Shown: positions 7,908 to 15,859 of the stretch, piece after piece
Layout of the letters: every line of letters begins with the position of its first letter
How positions within the stretch are numbered: the first letter of the stretch is position 1
Assembly: GCA_003724185.1 (NCBI GenBank)
Contig: RHGM01000001.1
Span: forward strand, 1,572,001-1,636,000
Source: Porphyrobacter sp. IPPAS B-1204
Lineage (GTDB): Bacteria > Pseudomonadota > Alphaproteobacteria > Sphingomonadales > Sphingomonadaceae
DNA length: 64,000 bases
Direction of reading: 5' to 3'
The notes under the pieces: generated by a model
Databases searched by the model: none
What the model was told of the DNA's origin: nothing
What the model saw: the letters and a program-made list of their open reading frames with translations, nothing else
Position numbers and translations under genes: made by a program

Positions 7908-10181
7908 ATGGCCGATGAGAACGCCACACAGAACAAGGGCGGCTTCACCGCGCGCGAGGCGCTGTTTTATCATGAGACAATCCGCCCCGGTAAGCTGGAG
8001 ATCGTCGCCACCAAGCCGATGACTTCGCAGCGCGATCTCAGCCTTGCCTATTCGCCGGGCGTGGCTGTGCCGGTGGAAGCCATCGCCGCCGATCCCTCGC
8101 TCGCCGCACGCTACACCGCCAAGGCGAACCTTGTGGCGGTGATCAGCAACGGCACCGCGATCCTCGGCCTGGGCAACCTTGGCGCGCTGGCATCCAAGCC
8201 GGTGATGGAAGGCAAGGCGGTGCTGTTCAAGCGCTTCGCCGATGTGGATTCGATCGATATCGAACTCGACACCGAAGACCCGGAAGCCTTCATCAACGCG
8301 GTCGCTCTGATGGAGCCGACCTTCGGCGGCATCAACCTTGAGGACATCAAGGCGCCCGAATGCTTCATCATCGAAGCCGCCCTGCGCGAGCGGATGAAGA
8401 TTCCGGTGATGCATGATGACCAGCACGGCACCGCGATCATCACCGCCGCCGGCCTGCTCAACGCCTGTCACATCACGGGCCGCGATTTCAAGGACGTGAA
8501 GGTGGTGGTCAACGGCGCTGGCGCTGCCGCTATCGCCTGCACCGCACTGATCAAGGCGATGGGCGTGCGCCACGAAAACGTCATCCTGTGTGACCGTTCC
8601 GGCCCGATCACTCCTGGCCGCGACGGGGTGGACCAGTGGAAAAGCGCCCATGCGGTGCAGACCTCGGCCACCAGTCTTGAAGAGGCGCTGGTGGGCGCGG
8701 ACATCTTCCTCGGCCTGTCGGCAGCGGGAGCATTGAAGCCGGAATGGGTGCGCAAGATGGCGGACAAGCCGATCATCTTCGCGATGGCCAACCCCGTGCC
8801 CGAAATCATGCCCGACGAAGCCAAGGCCGTGCGCCCCGATGCGATCATCGCCACCGGGCGCTCGGACTTCCCCAATCAGGTCAACAATGTGCTGGGCTTC
8901 CCCTTCATCTTCCGCGGCGCGCTGGATGTGCAGGCGACCACGATCAACGAAGAAATGAAGGTCGCCGCCGCCCAAGCGATTGCCGAGCTCGCCCGCCAGC
9001 AGGTGCCGGAAGAAGTGGCGAGCGCCTATGGCCAGAACCACAAGTTCGGCACCAATTACATCATCCCCGCCCCCTTCGACCCGCGCCTGATCGAGGTTGT
9101 CTCGTCAGCGGTGGCGAAGGCAGCGATGGATTCGGGCGTCGCCCGCGCCCGGATCGAGGATTTTGACGCCTACCGGATGCAGCTGCGCAGCCGCCTCAAC
9201 CCGACCACCTCGGTGCTGTCAGGCGTGTACGAAGTCGCGCGCGCCAACCCCAAGCGCATGGTGTTTGCCGAGGCGGAAGAGGAAGTGGTGCTGCGCGCCG
9301 CGATCCAGTTCCGCGATTTCGGTTACGGCACGCCGATCCTGGTGGGCCGCACCAAGGCGGTGATCGACAAGCTGCACCAGCTGTCGGTCAGCGACCCCGG
9401 CAGCTTTGAAATCCAGAACTCGGCTGACAGCGAACACGTGCCGGCGATGGTCGACTTCCTCTACAAGCGGCTCCAGCGGCGCGGCTATACTGAACGTGAC
9501 GTGCGGCGCATGGTCAATCAGGAACGCAACGTGTTCGCAGCCCTGTTGGTGGCGCTGGGGCATGGTGACGGGATGATCACCGGCATGACCCGCACCTTTG
9601 CCCAGACCGTGCGCGAGGTGAACCTGGTGCTCGATCCCAAGGAAGGCGCGCTGCCTTTCGGCATCCACATGATGATCGGCAAGAACCACACGACATTCCT
9701 TGCCGATACCACCATCAACGAACGCCCCAACGCGGCCGAACTGGCCCACATCGCCAAGGAAACGGCAGCGGTGGCGCGCCGCATGGGCCACGAACCACGC
9801 GTCGCTTTCCTCAGCTATTCGACCTTCGGCAACCCTTCGGGCCAATGGCTGAACTCGATCCGCGAGGCCGTCGCGATCCTCGACAAGGAGGATCCGGGCT
9901 TCGAATATGAAGGCGAAATGGCGCCGGATGCCGCGCTCAACCCCAGAGTGATGGCGCTCTATCCGTTCAGCCGCCTGTCCGGCCCCGCCAATGTACTGAT
10001 CATGCCGGGGCTGCAATCGGCGAACCTGTCGGCCAAGCTGCTGCGCGAACTTGGCAGCAATGCCACGATCGGGCCGATGATGATCGGGGTGGGCAAGCCC
10101 GTGCAGATCGTGCCGATGACAGCGAGCGTGCCCGATGTGCTGACGCTGGCGGTGCTGGCAACCGCAGGCGTGGTGGGGTGA
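7908..10181 (+). CDS. maeB: NADP-dependent malic enzyme with phosphotransacetylase-like domain
   Basis: 757 residues, the long MaeB/TME architecture. The N-terminal part (about 1-430) is the malic enzyme, converting malate to pyruvate and CO2 with reduction of NADP. It contains the malate-binding SLAYSPGVA segment, the metal site MHDDQHGTA and the nucleotide fold VVVNGAGAAAIA. The C-terminal part (about 430-757) resembles phosphate acetyltransferase, and in characterised MaeB proteins it is regulatory, binding acetyl-CoA. Role: feeding pyruvate and NADPH during growth on C4 acids. Its stop codon lies at the base of a large palindrome shared with the convergent neighbour. Confidence 0.96.
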   Translation: MADENATQNKGGFTAREALFYHETIRPGKLEIVATKPMTSQRDLSLAYSPGVAVPVEAIAADPSLAARYTAKANLVAVISNGTAILGLGNLGALASKPVMEGKAVLFKRFADVDSIDIELDTEDPEAFINAVALMEPTFGGINLEDIKAPECFIIEAALRERMKIPVMHDDQHGTAIITAAGLLNACHITGRDFKDVKVVVNGAGAAAIACTALIKAMGVRHENVILCDRSGPITPGRDGVDQWKSAHAVQTSATSLEEALVGADIFLGLSAAGALKPEWVRKMADKPIIFAMANPVPEIMPDEAKAVRPDAIIATGRSDFPNQVNNVLGFPFIFRGALDVQATTINEEMKVAAAQAIAELARQQVPEEVASAYGQNHKFGTNYIIPAPFDPRLIEVVSSAVAKAAMDSGVARARIEDFDAYRMQLRSRLNPTTSVLSGVYEVARANPKRMVFAEAEEEVVLRAAIQFRDFGYGTPILVGRTKAVIDKLHQLSVSDPGSFEIQNSADSEHVPAMVDFLYKRLQRRGYTERDVRRMVNQERNVFAALLVALGHGDGMITGMTRTFAQTVREVNLVLDPKEGALPFGIHMMIGKNHTTFLADTTINERPNAAELAHIAKETAAVARRMGHEPRVAFLSYSTFGNPSGQWLNSIREAVAILDKEDPGFEYEGEMAPDAALNPRVMALYPFSRLSGPANVLIMPGLQSANLSAKLLRELGSNATIGPMMIGVGKPVQIVPMTASVPDVLTLAVLATAGVVG

Positions 10182-10229
10182 TGTGTGCGAGAGGCCCGGC
10201 ACGTAACGCCGGGCCTCTCGCACACATCA
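10179..10229. terminator. Perfect 22-bp bidirectional terminator hairpin
   Basis: A 22-bp perfect inverted repeat (left arm 10179-10200, right arm 10208-10229) flanks a 7-base loop ACGTAAC. The left arm begins with the TGA of the malic enzyme gene and the right arm ends with the complement of the TGA of the convergent gene. There is no T-run on either side. Confidence 0.8.
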
Positions 10230-10727
10230 GGCTTCGGCAGCCGCCGGATTGACCTCGCCCGAGGCGATCCGGGTCATGTGCTCATCGCCCCCGCGGGTGT
10301 TCTCAAGGCATTCGTGCAGCACGCTGGCGTCGTCTTCCAGCCCCAGCCGCTTGGCGAAGGCGCAGACCGTGCCATAGCCCGAAATGCCGTAGTGGCTCAT
10401 CCGCTGGTATTGCGCGATGATCGAGGCATCGCGCACATCCTCGTCAGAAAAATCGGCTTCGACCCCGTGGGCGCGGGCTTCGGCGACGAGGCCTTCCATG
10501 CCCTTGCAATGTTCGCCGCGGGGGTTGGCATCGTGGCCTTCGATCAGGGTCTTGATCTGCCCCATGCCCTCTTCGATCCCGTCGCACCCGGCAGCCAGCG
10601 CCTTGCGCAGCTGGTCCGAACTGGCCGCGTCCTTCAGTTCCTTCGTCACCTGCAAGGCCTGACGGTTAGCGCTGTAAAGGTCCTGAAGCTGATCGATGTA
10701 GAGATCCTTGAGCGTAGAGATGGTCAT
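10227..10727 (-). CDS. YciE/YciF-family ferritin-like protein (DUF892)
   Basis: 166 residues of all-helical ferritin-like fold: TLKDLYIDQLQDLYSANRQ at the start, a central EEGMGQIKTLIEGHD with acidic/His residues in the metal-ligand pattern, and YQRMSHYGISGYGTV. These proteins are induced by osmotic or general stress in enterobacteria and are thought to bind a di-metal centre. Biochemical function is unproven. The start at this ATG is supported by GGAG nine bases upstream and by homology; an upstream in-frame extension to 10862 is not credible. Cytosolic. It shares a terminator palindrome with maeB. Confidence 0.88.
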   Translation of the reverse strand: MTISTLKDLYIDQLQDLYSANRQALQVTKELKDAASSDQLRKALAAGCDGIEEGMGQIKTLIEGHDANPRGEHCKGMEGLVAEARAHGVEADFSDEDVRDASIIAQYQRMSHYGISGYGTVCAFAKRLGLEDDASVLHECLENTRGGDEHMTRIASGEVNPAAAEA

Positions 10728-10875
10728 AGTGGTCGTCTCCGGTAACTGGGTTGCGCCCCCACGCGCACAGGTGTGCAACGCATCCGCGTGCGATGTTCTG
10801 TCATGGGTGTGGTATCCTCGCCGGACCGGACGAGGCGCAGGCCTGCTGCGGCAGGACGACACGGGAGGCGCGGTG

Positions 10876-11277
10876 ATGCGGGTGGGAACAGCAGCGGCGG
10901 CCTATTGGGGGATCGTGTTCGCGCTCGGCTTCGTGCTTGGCACGGTGCGGGTGCTTTGGGTGATCCCGCGGGTGGGGCTGATCCCGGCGACCTTGCTGGA
11001 ACTGCCGGTCATTCTGGCGGCGAGCTGGTTTGCCGCCGGGTGGATTTTGCGACGGTTCGCGATTGCCGACGGGCGCGAGGCGCTGACCCTTGGTGTGCTG
11101 GCCTTCGTGCTGCTGATGGCGGCCGAGTGCGCGCTGGCGGCGGTGCTGTTGGGCCAGACCCCGGCGCAGTGGCTCGCCGACCTTGTCCGGCCCCGCGCGT
11201 TGCTCGGGCTGGCAGGGCAGATGGTCTTCGCGCTGATGCCGTGGTGGCGGGCGCGGAGCATGAGTGACCGCCGATAG
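10876..11277 (+). CDS. Hypothetical four-helix membrane protein
   Basis: 133 residues with about four hydrophobic segments: roughly 6-27, 36-56 (LLELPVILAASWFAAGWI), 68-90 and 100-122. The C-terminus is basic. No domain is recognised. GGGAGG lies upstream, and a GTG immediately before the ATG could also start it. It is divergent from the DUF892 gene, with the amidohydrolase gene downstream on the same strand. Inner-membrane location is inferred. Confidence 0.65.
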   Translation: MRVGTAAAAYWGIVFALGFVLGTVRVLWVIPRVGLIPATLLELPVILAASWFAAGWILRRFAIADGREALTLGVLAFVLLMAAECALAAVLLGQTPAQWLADLVRPRALLGLAGQMVFALMPWWRARSMSDRR

Positions 11278-11341
11278 GCATTGGCATGGCGCACCCGCCG
11301 TGGCATCCTTGACGAACAACACAGCAGCCGGGGAACCAGAC

Positions 11342-12685
11342 ATGACAATGACTTACCTGCGCAGGGCGCTTGCCGCCGTGACCGCGTTCGTGTTGGCGTC
11401 CGCTGCGCCGCTGGCCGCGCAGGACACCCCTGCGCCTGAGGTGGTGTTCACCAATGTCCGGGTGTTCGATGGCACCGCCGATACCCTTTCGGCCCCCACC
11501 ACCGTGGTGGTGCGCGGCAATCTGATCGCCGCGATCGGCTCTGACGCCGCGCCGACCTCCCCCGAGGCGACCGTGATCGACGGGACGGGCCACACGCTGA
11601 TGCCCGGTATGATCGACAACCACGTGCACATGATGTTCAACAGCCTTTCGCCCGCGCAGATGGCCGCGCCGGACATGGGTCTTGAAAAGGTGATGGCGCT
11701 GTCCGCCGAACAGTCGCGCGCGATGCTGCTGCGCGGCTTTACCGCGGTGCGCGATGTCGGCGGGCCCTCGTTTCAGCTCAAGCGCCTGATCGACAGCAGC
11801 AGGGTGATGGGCCCGCGCATCTGGCCGTCGGGGCCGATGATCTCCCAGACCTCGGGCCACGCCGATCTGCGCGGCCCGGACGAGCCATCGCGCCGCTTTT
11901 CGGGAAAGATGTCCAAGGCCGAGGAAATCTGGGCCAGCGTCGTCGCCGACGGGCGTGACGAGGTGCTGACCGCGGTGCGCGAGAACCTCAGGCTGGGCGC
12001 CAGCCAGATCAAGATCGCAGCCGGCGGCGGCACTAGTTCGGAATATGATCCGCTCGACGTGACCCAGTACACGCTCGACGAGATGAAGGCGGCGGTCGAT
12101 GCGGCGTCCGACTGGAACACCTATGTCACTGTCCACGCCTACCACCCCAAATCGGTGCGCCGTGCGATCGAGGCCGGGGTGAAGGTGATCGAGCACGGCA
12201 ACCTGCTGGATGAGGACACACTCAGGCTGATGGCGGAAAAGGGGATCTGGCTGTCGGGCCAGATGCTGGTCGATTCGACCGAGGCGATGGACCCCAAGCG
12301 GCGCGAGAAGCGCAAACCCGTGATCGAGGGTCAGAAGATCGTCTGGCCGATGGCCAAGCGGCTCGGCGTGAAGCTGGCGTGGGGGACGGACTTCCTGTTC
12401 GAACCTGACCTCAACGCCCAGCAGAACGCCTATATCCTGCGGCTGAAGCCGTACTTCACCTCCTCCGAACTGCTCAAGCTGGTGACGTCCGGCAATGCCG
12501 AACTGCTCGCCCTGTCCGGCCCGCGCACGCCCTATGAAGGGCGGCTGGGCGTGGTGGAACAGGGCGCGCTGGCGGACCTCATTCTGGTGCGCGGCGATCC
12601 GCTGGCGGATATTGACCTGATCGGCGATCCGGCGGGCAACTTCACCGTCATCATGAAGGACGGGAAGCTTGTGAAGGGCCCGTAA
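11342..12685 (+). CDS. Secreted amidohydrolase, imidazolonepropionase-like
   Basis: 447 residues. A signal peptide (RRALAAVTAFVLASAAPLAAQ) leads a metal-dependent amidohydrolase barrel. The composite beta-sandwich segment FTNVRVFDG begins the domain, followed by the first metal motif GMIDNHVHMM, a carbamylated-Lys candidate in ASQIKIAAGGG, HAYHPKS and IEHGN histidines, and the metal Asp in AWGTDFLF. Relatives include prolidase-type Xaa-Pro dipeptidases and other exported peptidase-like amidohydrolases. Substrate is unknown. It acts in the periplasm. The start was chosen to include the leader. It is convergent with trmB, three bases apart. Confidence 0.88.
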   Translation: MTMTYLRRALAAVTAFVLASAAPLAAQDTPAPEVVFTNVRVFDGTADTLSAPTTVVVRGNLIAAIGSDAAPTSPEATVIDGTGHTLMPGMIDNHVHMMFNSLSPAQMAAPDMGLEKVMALSAEQSRAMLLRGFTAVRDVGGPSFQLKRLIDSSRVMGPRIWPSGPMISQTSGHADLRGPDEPSRRFSGKMSKAEEIWASVVADGRDEVLTAVRENLRLGASQIKIAAGGGTSSEYDPLDVTQYTLDEMKAAVDAASDWNTYVTVHAYHPKSVRRAIEAGVKVIEHGNLLDEDTLRLMAEKGIWLSGQMLVDSTEAMDPKRREKRKPVIEGQKIVWPMAKRLGVKLAWGTDFLFEPDLNAQQNAYILRLKPYFTSSELLKLVTSGNAELLALSGPRTPYEGRLGVVEQGALADLILVRGDPLADIDLIGDPAGNFTVIMKDGKLVKGP

Positions 12686-12688
12686 GCC

Positions 12689-13390
12689 TCAGCGCCGCCG
12701 GAACCGGAAATACCAGACTTCGTGCCCGTAAACCGTGCGGGCCTTGTGTTCGTATCGGGTTTCGGGCCAGCCGGAGGGGCGCACCTGCCAGTCGGCGGGC
12801 TTTTCGACCACCCATTCGAACAGGTCCTTGTGGCGCTGCATCACCATCAGCGCGTGGCGCAGATAGACCGCGTGATCGGTGCCGAACCGGAATTCGCCGC
12901 CGGGCTTCATCTTGCTGGCGAGCAGCTTGATCGGGCCGTCGTTCACCATCCGCCGCTTGGCGTGGCGGGCCTTGGGCCAGGGATCGGGGTGGAGCAGGTA
13001 CGCCATCGTCAGCGCGCCATCGGGAATGCGCGCCAGCACCTCCAGCGCGTCACCGTGATGCAAACGGATATTGGCAAGCCGCTGGTCGGCGATGTGGGTG
13101 AGCGCCTGCGCGACGCCGTTGACGAAGGGTTCCGCGCCAATGAAGCCGTGATCGGGCAGCAGGTCGGCACGGTAGGCGAGATGCTCGCCGCCGCCGAAAC
13201 CGATCTCGAAATGCAGCGAGCGCTGATCGCCGAACAGCACTTCGCTCGTCACCGGCCCTTCCTGGGGCACGCTGATTTGCGGCAGGAGATTGTCGACCAA
13301 CCCCTGCTGCTTCGTGCGCAATTTCTTCCCGACAGAGCGGCCATAAAGCCGCGCAATGGTGGTCGGATCGCCTTCCTTGAACGCTGTCAT
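12689..13390 (-). CDS. trmB: tRNA (guanine-N7-)-methyltransferase
   Basis: 233 residues, the normal length. It makes m7G46 in the variable loop of tRNAs using SAM. The SAM-binding motif FEIGFGGGEHL lies about a third of the way in, then GAEPFVNGV, the family signature HPDPWPKARHAKRR, and a C-terminal TRYEHKA that contacts tRNA. The reading frame is open for another 770 bases upstream across the divergent gene, but that is a shadow; homology starts at this ATG (MTAFKEGDP). It is divergent from the LuxR-type gene with 82 bases between. Confidence 0.95.
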   Translation of the reverse strand: MTAFKEGDPTTIARLYGRSVGKKLRTKQQGLVDNLLPQISVPQEGPVTSEVLFGDQRSLHFEIGFGGGEHLAYRADLLPDHGFIGAEPFVNGVAQALTHIADQRLANIRLHHGDALEVLARIPDGALTMAYLLHPDPWPKARHAKRRMVNDGPIKLLASKMKPGGEFRFGTDHAVYLRHALMVMQRHKDLFEWVVEKPADWQVRPSGWPETRYEHKARTVYGHEVWYFRFRRR

Positions 13391-13472
13391 GGGCGCAGCC
13401 GTTGGCACGCAGCCCGTCGCGGCACAAGAAAATCGTGCTGGACGCGGGCGCGGGCTGTGGTGATCAGAGGCC

Positions 13473-14291
13473 ATGTCCACATTGACACCTGTTCCCCCTG
13501 AGACATTGACCGACAAGGAGCTGGAAATCCTGCGCCTGCTCGCAGGCGGGCACACGGTGAAGTCAATCGCGACGCGGCTGGAGCGGTCGGAGGCTTCGAT
13601 CAATGAACGGCTGCGCGAAGCGCGGCGCAAGACAGGGGTGGGCAGCAGCCGCGAACTGGCGCGGCTGCTTGATGCCCAGAAAATCTGGGACAAGAATATC
13701 GATCTGTCCGCCGACGCATCCTCGGCCGAGACCGACGCCGGGCCGCCGCCTGGGCGCGGCCGCTGGTCGAAAGGACAGATGATGATGCTGATCGCAATTC
13801 CGCTCGCAGCCGCAGGGCTGCTGCTCACTGCAACCATTCCGCTTGAGCGCGGCGAGACCTCCCGCCCTGCCGCGGCGGCCGCTGCCGCAACTTCGCCTCT
13901 GGCCGGGCGATGGTCGCTTGATGTCGCAAAAATTCCCGCGAACGAGCGCCCGCGTGCCGTCACGATTGCCTTCGCCCCCGCAGCGGGCGGTCGCTGGCAT
14001 ACGGTGGTGACGGTGGAGACCCCGGGCGGGGCAATCCAGACGGCGGAATCGACCGCGTCGCTCGACGGGGTGGCTGTGCCGGTCACGGGTTCGATGGCGG
14101 GGATCGATTCGGTTTCGCTGCGCCAGCCCGACGCGAACACGCTGGTGATGACGCTCGGCAAAGGCGGCCAGCGGGTGTCGACGCGGGTCTACACCGTCGC
14201 CGCCCACGGGCTGACCATGACCGAGACGATCGTCTGGGCCGCGGAAGGGATGCCGCCAATGGTGACCACCACGTTCAACCGTGTGGGCTGA
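13473..14291 (+). CDS. Membrane-tethered LuxR-type HTH protein
   Basis: 272 residues. The N-terminal residues 10-70 form a LuxR/GerE helix-turn-helix (LTDKELEILRLLAGGHTVK ... SEASINERLREARRKTGV). After a charged linker comes a single transmembrane segment at about 109-125 (MMMLIAIPLAAAGLLLTAT). The C-terminal 140 residues, presumably periplasmic, contain repeated beta-strand-like patterns (GRWSLDVAKIP, MTETIVWA) of no family I know. The layout suggests a one-component transmembrane regulator that senses an envelope signal and acts on DNA from the membrane. The target is unknown. A GC hairpin terminates the gene. Confidence 0.75.
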   Translation: MSTLTPVPPETLTDKELEILRLLAGGHTVKSIATRLERSEASINERLREARRKTGVGSSRELARLLDAQKIWDKNIDLSADASSAETDAGPPPGRGRWSKGQMMMLIAIPLAAAGLLLTATIPLERGETSRPAAAAAAATSPLAGRWSLDVAKIPANERPRAVTIAFAPAAGGRWHTVVTVETPGGAIQTAESTASLDGVAVPVTGSMAGIDSVSLRQPDANTLVMTLGKGGQRVSTRVYTVAAHGLTMTETIVWAAEGMPPMVTTTFNRVG

Positions 14292-14301
14292 AACGCGAAC
14301 A

Positions 14302-14321
14302 CCCGGGGCCAAGACCCCGGG
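14302..14321 (+). terminator. GC-rich terminator hairpin
   Basis: CCCGGGG-CCAAGA-CCCCGGG forms a 7-bp perfect stem ten bases after the stop of the LuxR-type gene. The following bases are only moderately T-rich (GCTTCGTT). Confidence 0.6.
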
Positions 14322-14363
14322 CGCTTCGTTACAAAAAGCGAGTTCTGGTTCGGCCCGCAAGGG

Positions 14364-14384
14364 CCGCAAGGCCGACCGGCCGCC
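14364..14384. repeat. Dispersed 21-bp repeat, copy 1
   Basis: This 21-base string recurs exactly, in inverted orientation, at 19115-19135. Both copies sit in intergenic DNA beside terminator hairpins and share a similar GC-rich neighbourhood, which suggests a dispersed extragenic repeat family. Confidence 0.5.
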
Positions 14385-14448
14385 GCGCCTTATGGCGCGA
14401 AAGCCAAGGCGGACGGATGTCCGCGCCCGGCGCCTGAGGCGAAGCAAA

Positions 14449-15144
14449 TTACGCCGCTTCGACCACCGTTTCGTCGTCGCGCAGCACATAGCCACGGCCC
14501 CACACGGTTTCGATGTAGTTTTCACCCCCGCAAGCCAGCGACAGCTTCTTGCGCAGCTTGCAGATGAACACGTCGATGATCTTGAGTTCCGGCTCGTCCA
14601 TGCCGCCATAAAGGTGGTTGAGGAACATTTCCTTGGTCAGCGTGGTGCCCTTGCGGAGCGAAAGCAGCTCCAGCATCGCATATTCCTTGCCAGTGAGGTG
14701 CACGCGGGCGCCATCGACTTCGACCGTCTTGGCGTCGAGGTTCACGGCGAGCTTGCCGGTGCGGATGACCGACTGCGAGTGGCCCTTCGAACGGCGCACC
14801 ACGGCATAGATGCGGGCGACCAGTTCTTCGCGGTGGAACGGCTTGGTCACGTAATCATCAGCGCCAAAGCCGAAGCTGCGGATCTTCGAATCCATTTCCG
14901 AGATGCCCGAAAGGATCAGCACCGGGGTCTGCACCTTGGCAACGCGCAGCTTCTTGAGCACGTCATAGCCATGCATATCGGGCAGGTTCAAATCGAGCAG
15001 GATGATGTCGTAATCATACAGCTTGCCGAGATCCAAACCTTCCTCGCCGAGGTCGGTCGAATAGACATTGAAGCCTTCGGTGGTGAGCATAAGCTCAATC
15101 GCCTTGGCGGTGGTCGGCTCGTCTTCGATCAGCAGAACGCGCAT
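14449..15144 (-). CDS. ctrA: Cell cycle response regulator CtrA
   Basis: 231 residues, OmpR/PhoB class. The receiver domain (1-120) has the acidic pair E7-D8, phosphoacceptor Asp51 in LLDLNLPD, and Lys in YVTKPFH. The winged-helix domain (about 130-225) contains [12 protein letters not shown] and the recognition segment [11 protein letters not shown], characteristic of CtrA. In alphaproteobacteria CtrA-P, under CckA-ChpT, controls division, motility and other functions; in sphingomonads it is often linked to motility and gene-transfer traits. The C-terminus ends in VVEAA, resembling the hydrophobic-tail degron of Caulobacter CtrA. The upstream region carries GANTC and TTAA motifs. Confidence 0.97.
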   Translation of the reverse strand: MRVLLIEDEPTTAKAIELMLTTEGFNVYSTDLGEEGLDLGKLYDYDIILLDLNLPDMHGYDVLKKLRVAKVQTPVLILSGISEMDSKIRSFGFGADDYVTKPFHREELVARIYAVVRRSKGHSQSVIRTGKLAVNLDAKTVEVDGARVHLTGKEYAMLELLSLRKGTTLTKEMFLNHLYGGMDEPELKIIDVFICKLRKKLSLACGGENYIETVWGRGYVLRDDETVVEAA

Positions 15145-15300
15145 TTTAGTCCCCCAGTGAATCTGGTTTCTTACCCCTGGTAACCCCTCCTTAGGAGAGA
15201 TTGTCGTCTGTTAACCACGCCACTTCTCACCAAAAAAGGTTAATAAGAAGTTTAAGACGTTAACGTTTTGCAGTGAGTCTTTCGAGTCACACCCCCGTGT
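15145..15300 (-). promoter_or_regulatory. ctrA control region with GANTC and TTAA motifs
   Basis: Within 145 bases upstream of ctrA there are three GANTC sites (GAATC at 15159; GAGTC at 15275 and 15284), the recognition sequence of the CcrM methyltransferase. There are also four TTAA half-sites (15211 as TTAACCAC, 15240, 15252, 15260 as TTAACG), the core of the CtrA box. Spacings are 8 and 4 bases instead of the canonical 7, so these are best called half-sites. The stretch is visibly more A+T rich than its surroundings. Autoregulation and methylation control are inferred by analogy with Caulobacter. Confidence 0.6.
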
Positions 15301-15457
15301 GGCGCAATTCTGCCACCGGGATAGGCGTTTACGCGCGCCGCGCCCACTGCGGGAAAGTCCTAAGATGCGCCCGCCAGTTGCATGACATCAGCGGAGGCAC
15401 GACGGTTGGATTGACCCTACAAACGCCGCCCCGGATGATGCTGCACGGACCTACCGA

Positions 15458-15808
15458 TCAGGCATCCTTCACTTCAATCAGCAGATCGTTCGGAACCGCG
15501 CCTTGGTTGATGACTTCCAGAACGAAGATAAGGCATGATGTGCCCGCGACCGGATTCTCCAGTTTCTGGAACACTATGTCGGTGTCATCCAGATCGGAGT
15601 GGACCCATTCTCCCTCAGGGTCGTAGATAATGAAATCGAGATCGCTTTTCCCATTACCTCGCGCCTCGAGATACACTGCGGGCGCGCACACCTCGATATC
15701 GACCTTTATGGTGGCCCGCGGTTCGACGCGAAGGGTTTGCGTCGTTGCGCTAGGCGGGCTTGCTGCAATCATTGCGGCGGCCAGTAGGCCGGGCACCTTC
15801 CAGATCAT
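15458..15808 (-). CDS. Secreted hypothetical protein
   Basis: 116 residues from an ATG that has GGGGGGAG seven bases upstream; an alternative ATG nine codons earlier lacks this. A signal peptide (VPGLLAAAMIAASPPSATT) is followed by a beta-rich mature part with two cysteines far apart that could form a disulfide, and acidic stretches such as SDLDDTD. The pattern (IKVDIEV, DFIIYDPEGEW, IFVLEVIN) resembles pre-peptidase C-terminal (PPC)-like beta domains, but that is a weak impression. Periplasmic or secreted. It is transcribed toward ctrA with 313 bases between. Confidence 0.7.
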   Translation of the reverse strand: MIWKVPGLLAAAMIAASPPSATTQTLRVEPRATIKVDIEVCAPAVYLEARGNGKSDLDFIIYDPEGEWVHSDLDDTDIVFQKLENPVAGTSCLIFVLEVINQGAVPNDLLIEVKDA

Positions 15809-15859
15809 TGCGAAACTCCCCCCATGATATGACATCGCCGCTGCACCCTATTGCCGGCG

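Noticed and set aside
12689..14161. Long version of trmB extending through the divergent LuxR-type gene
   Set aside because: TrmB homology begins at 13390, and the upstream part is antisense to a gene with a proper HTH and membrane segment.
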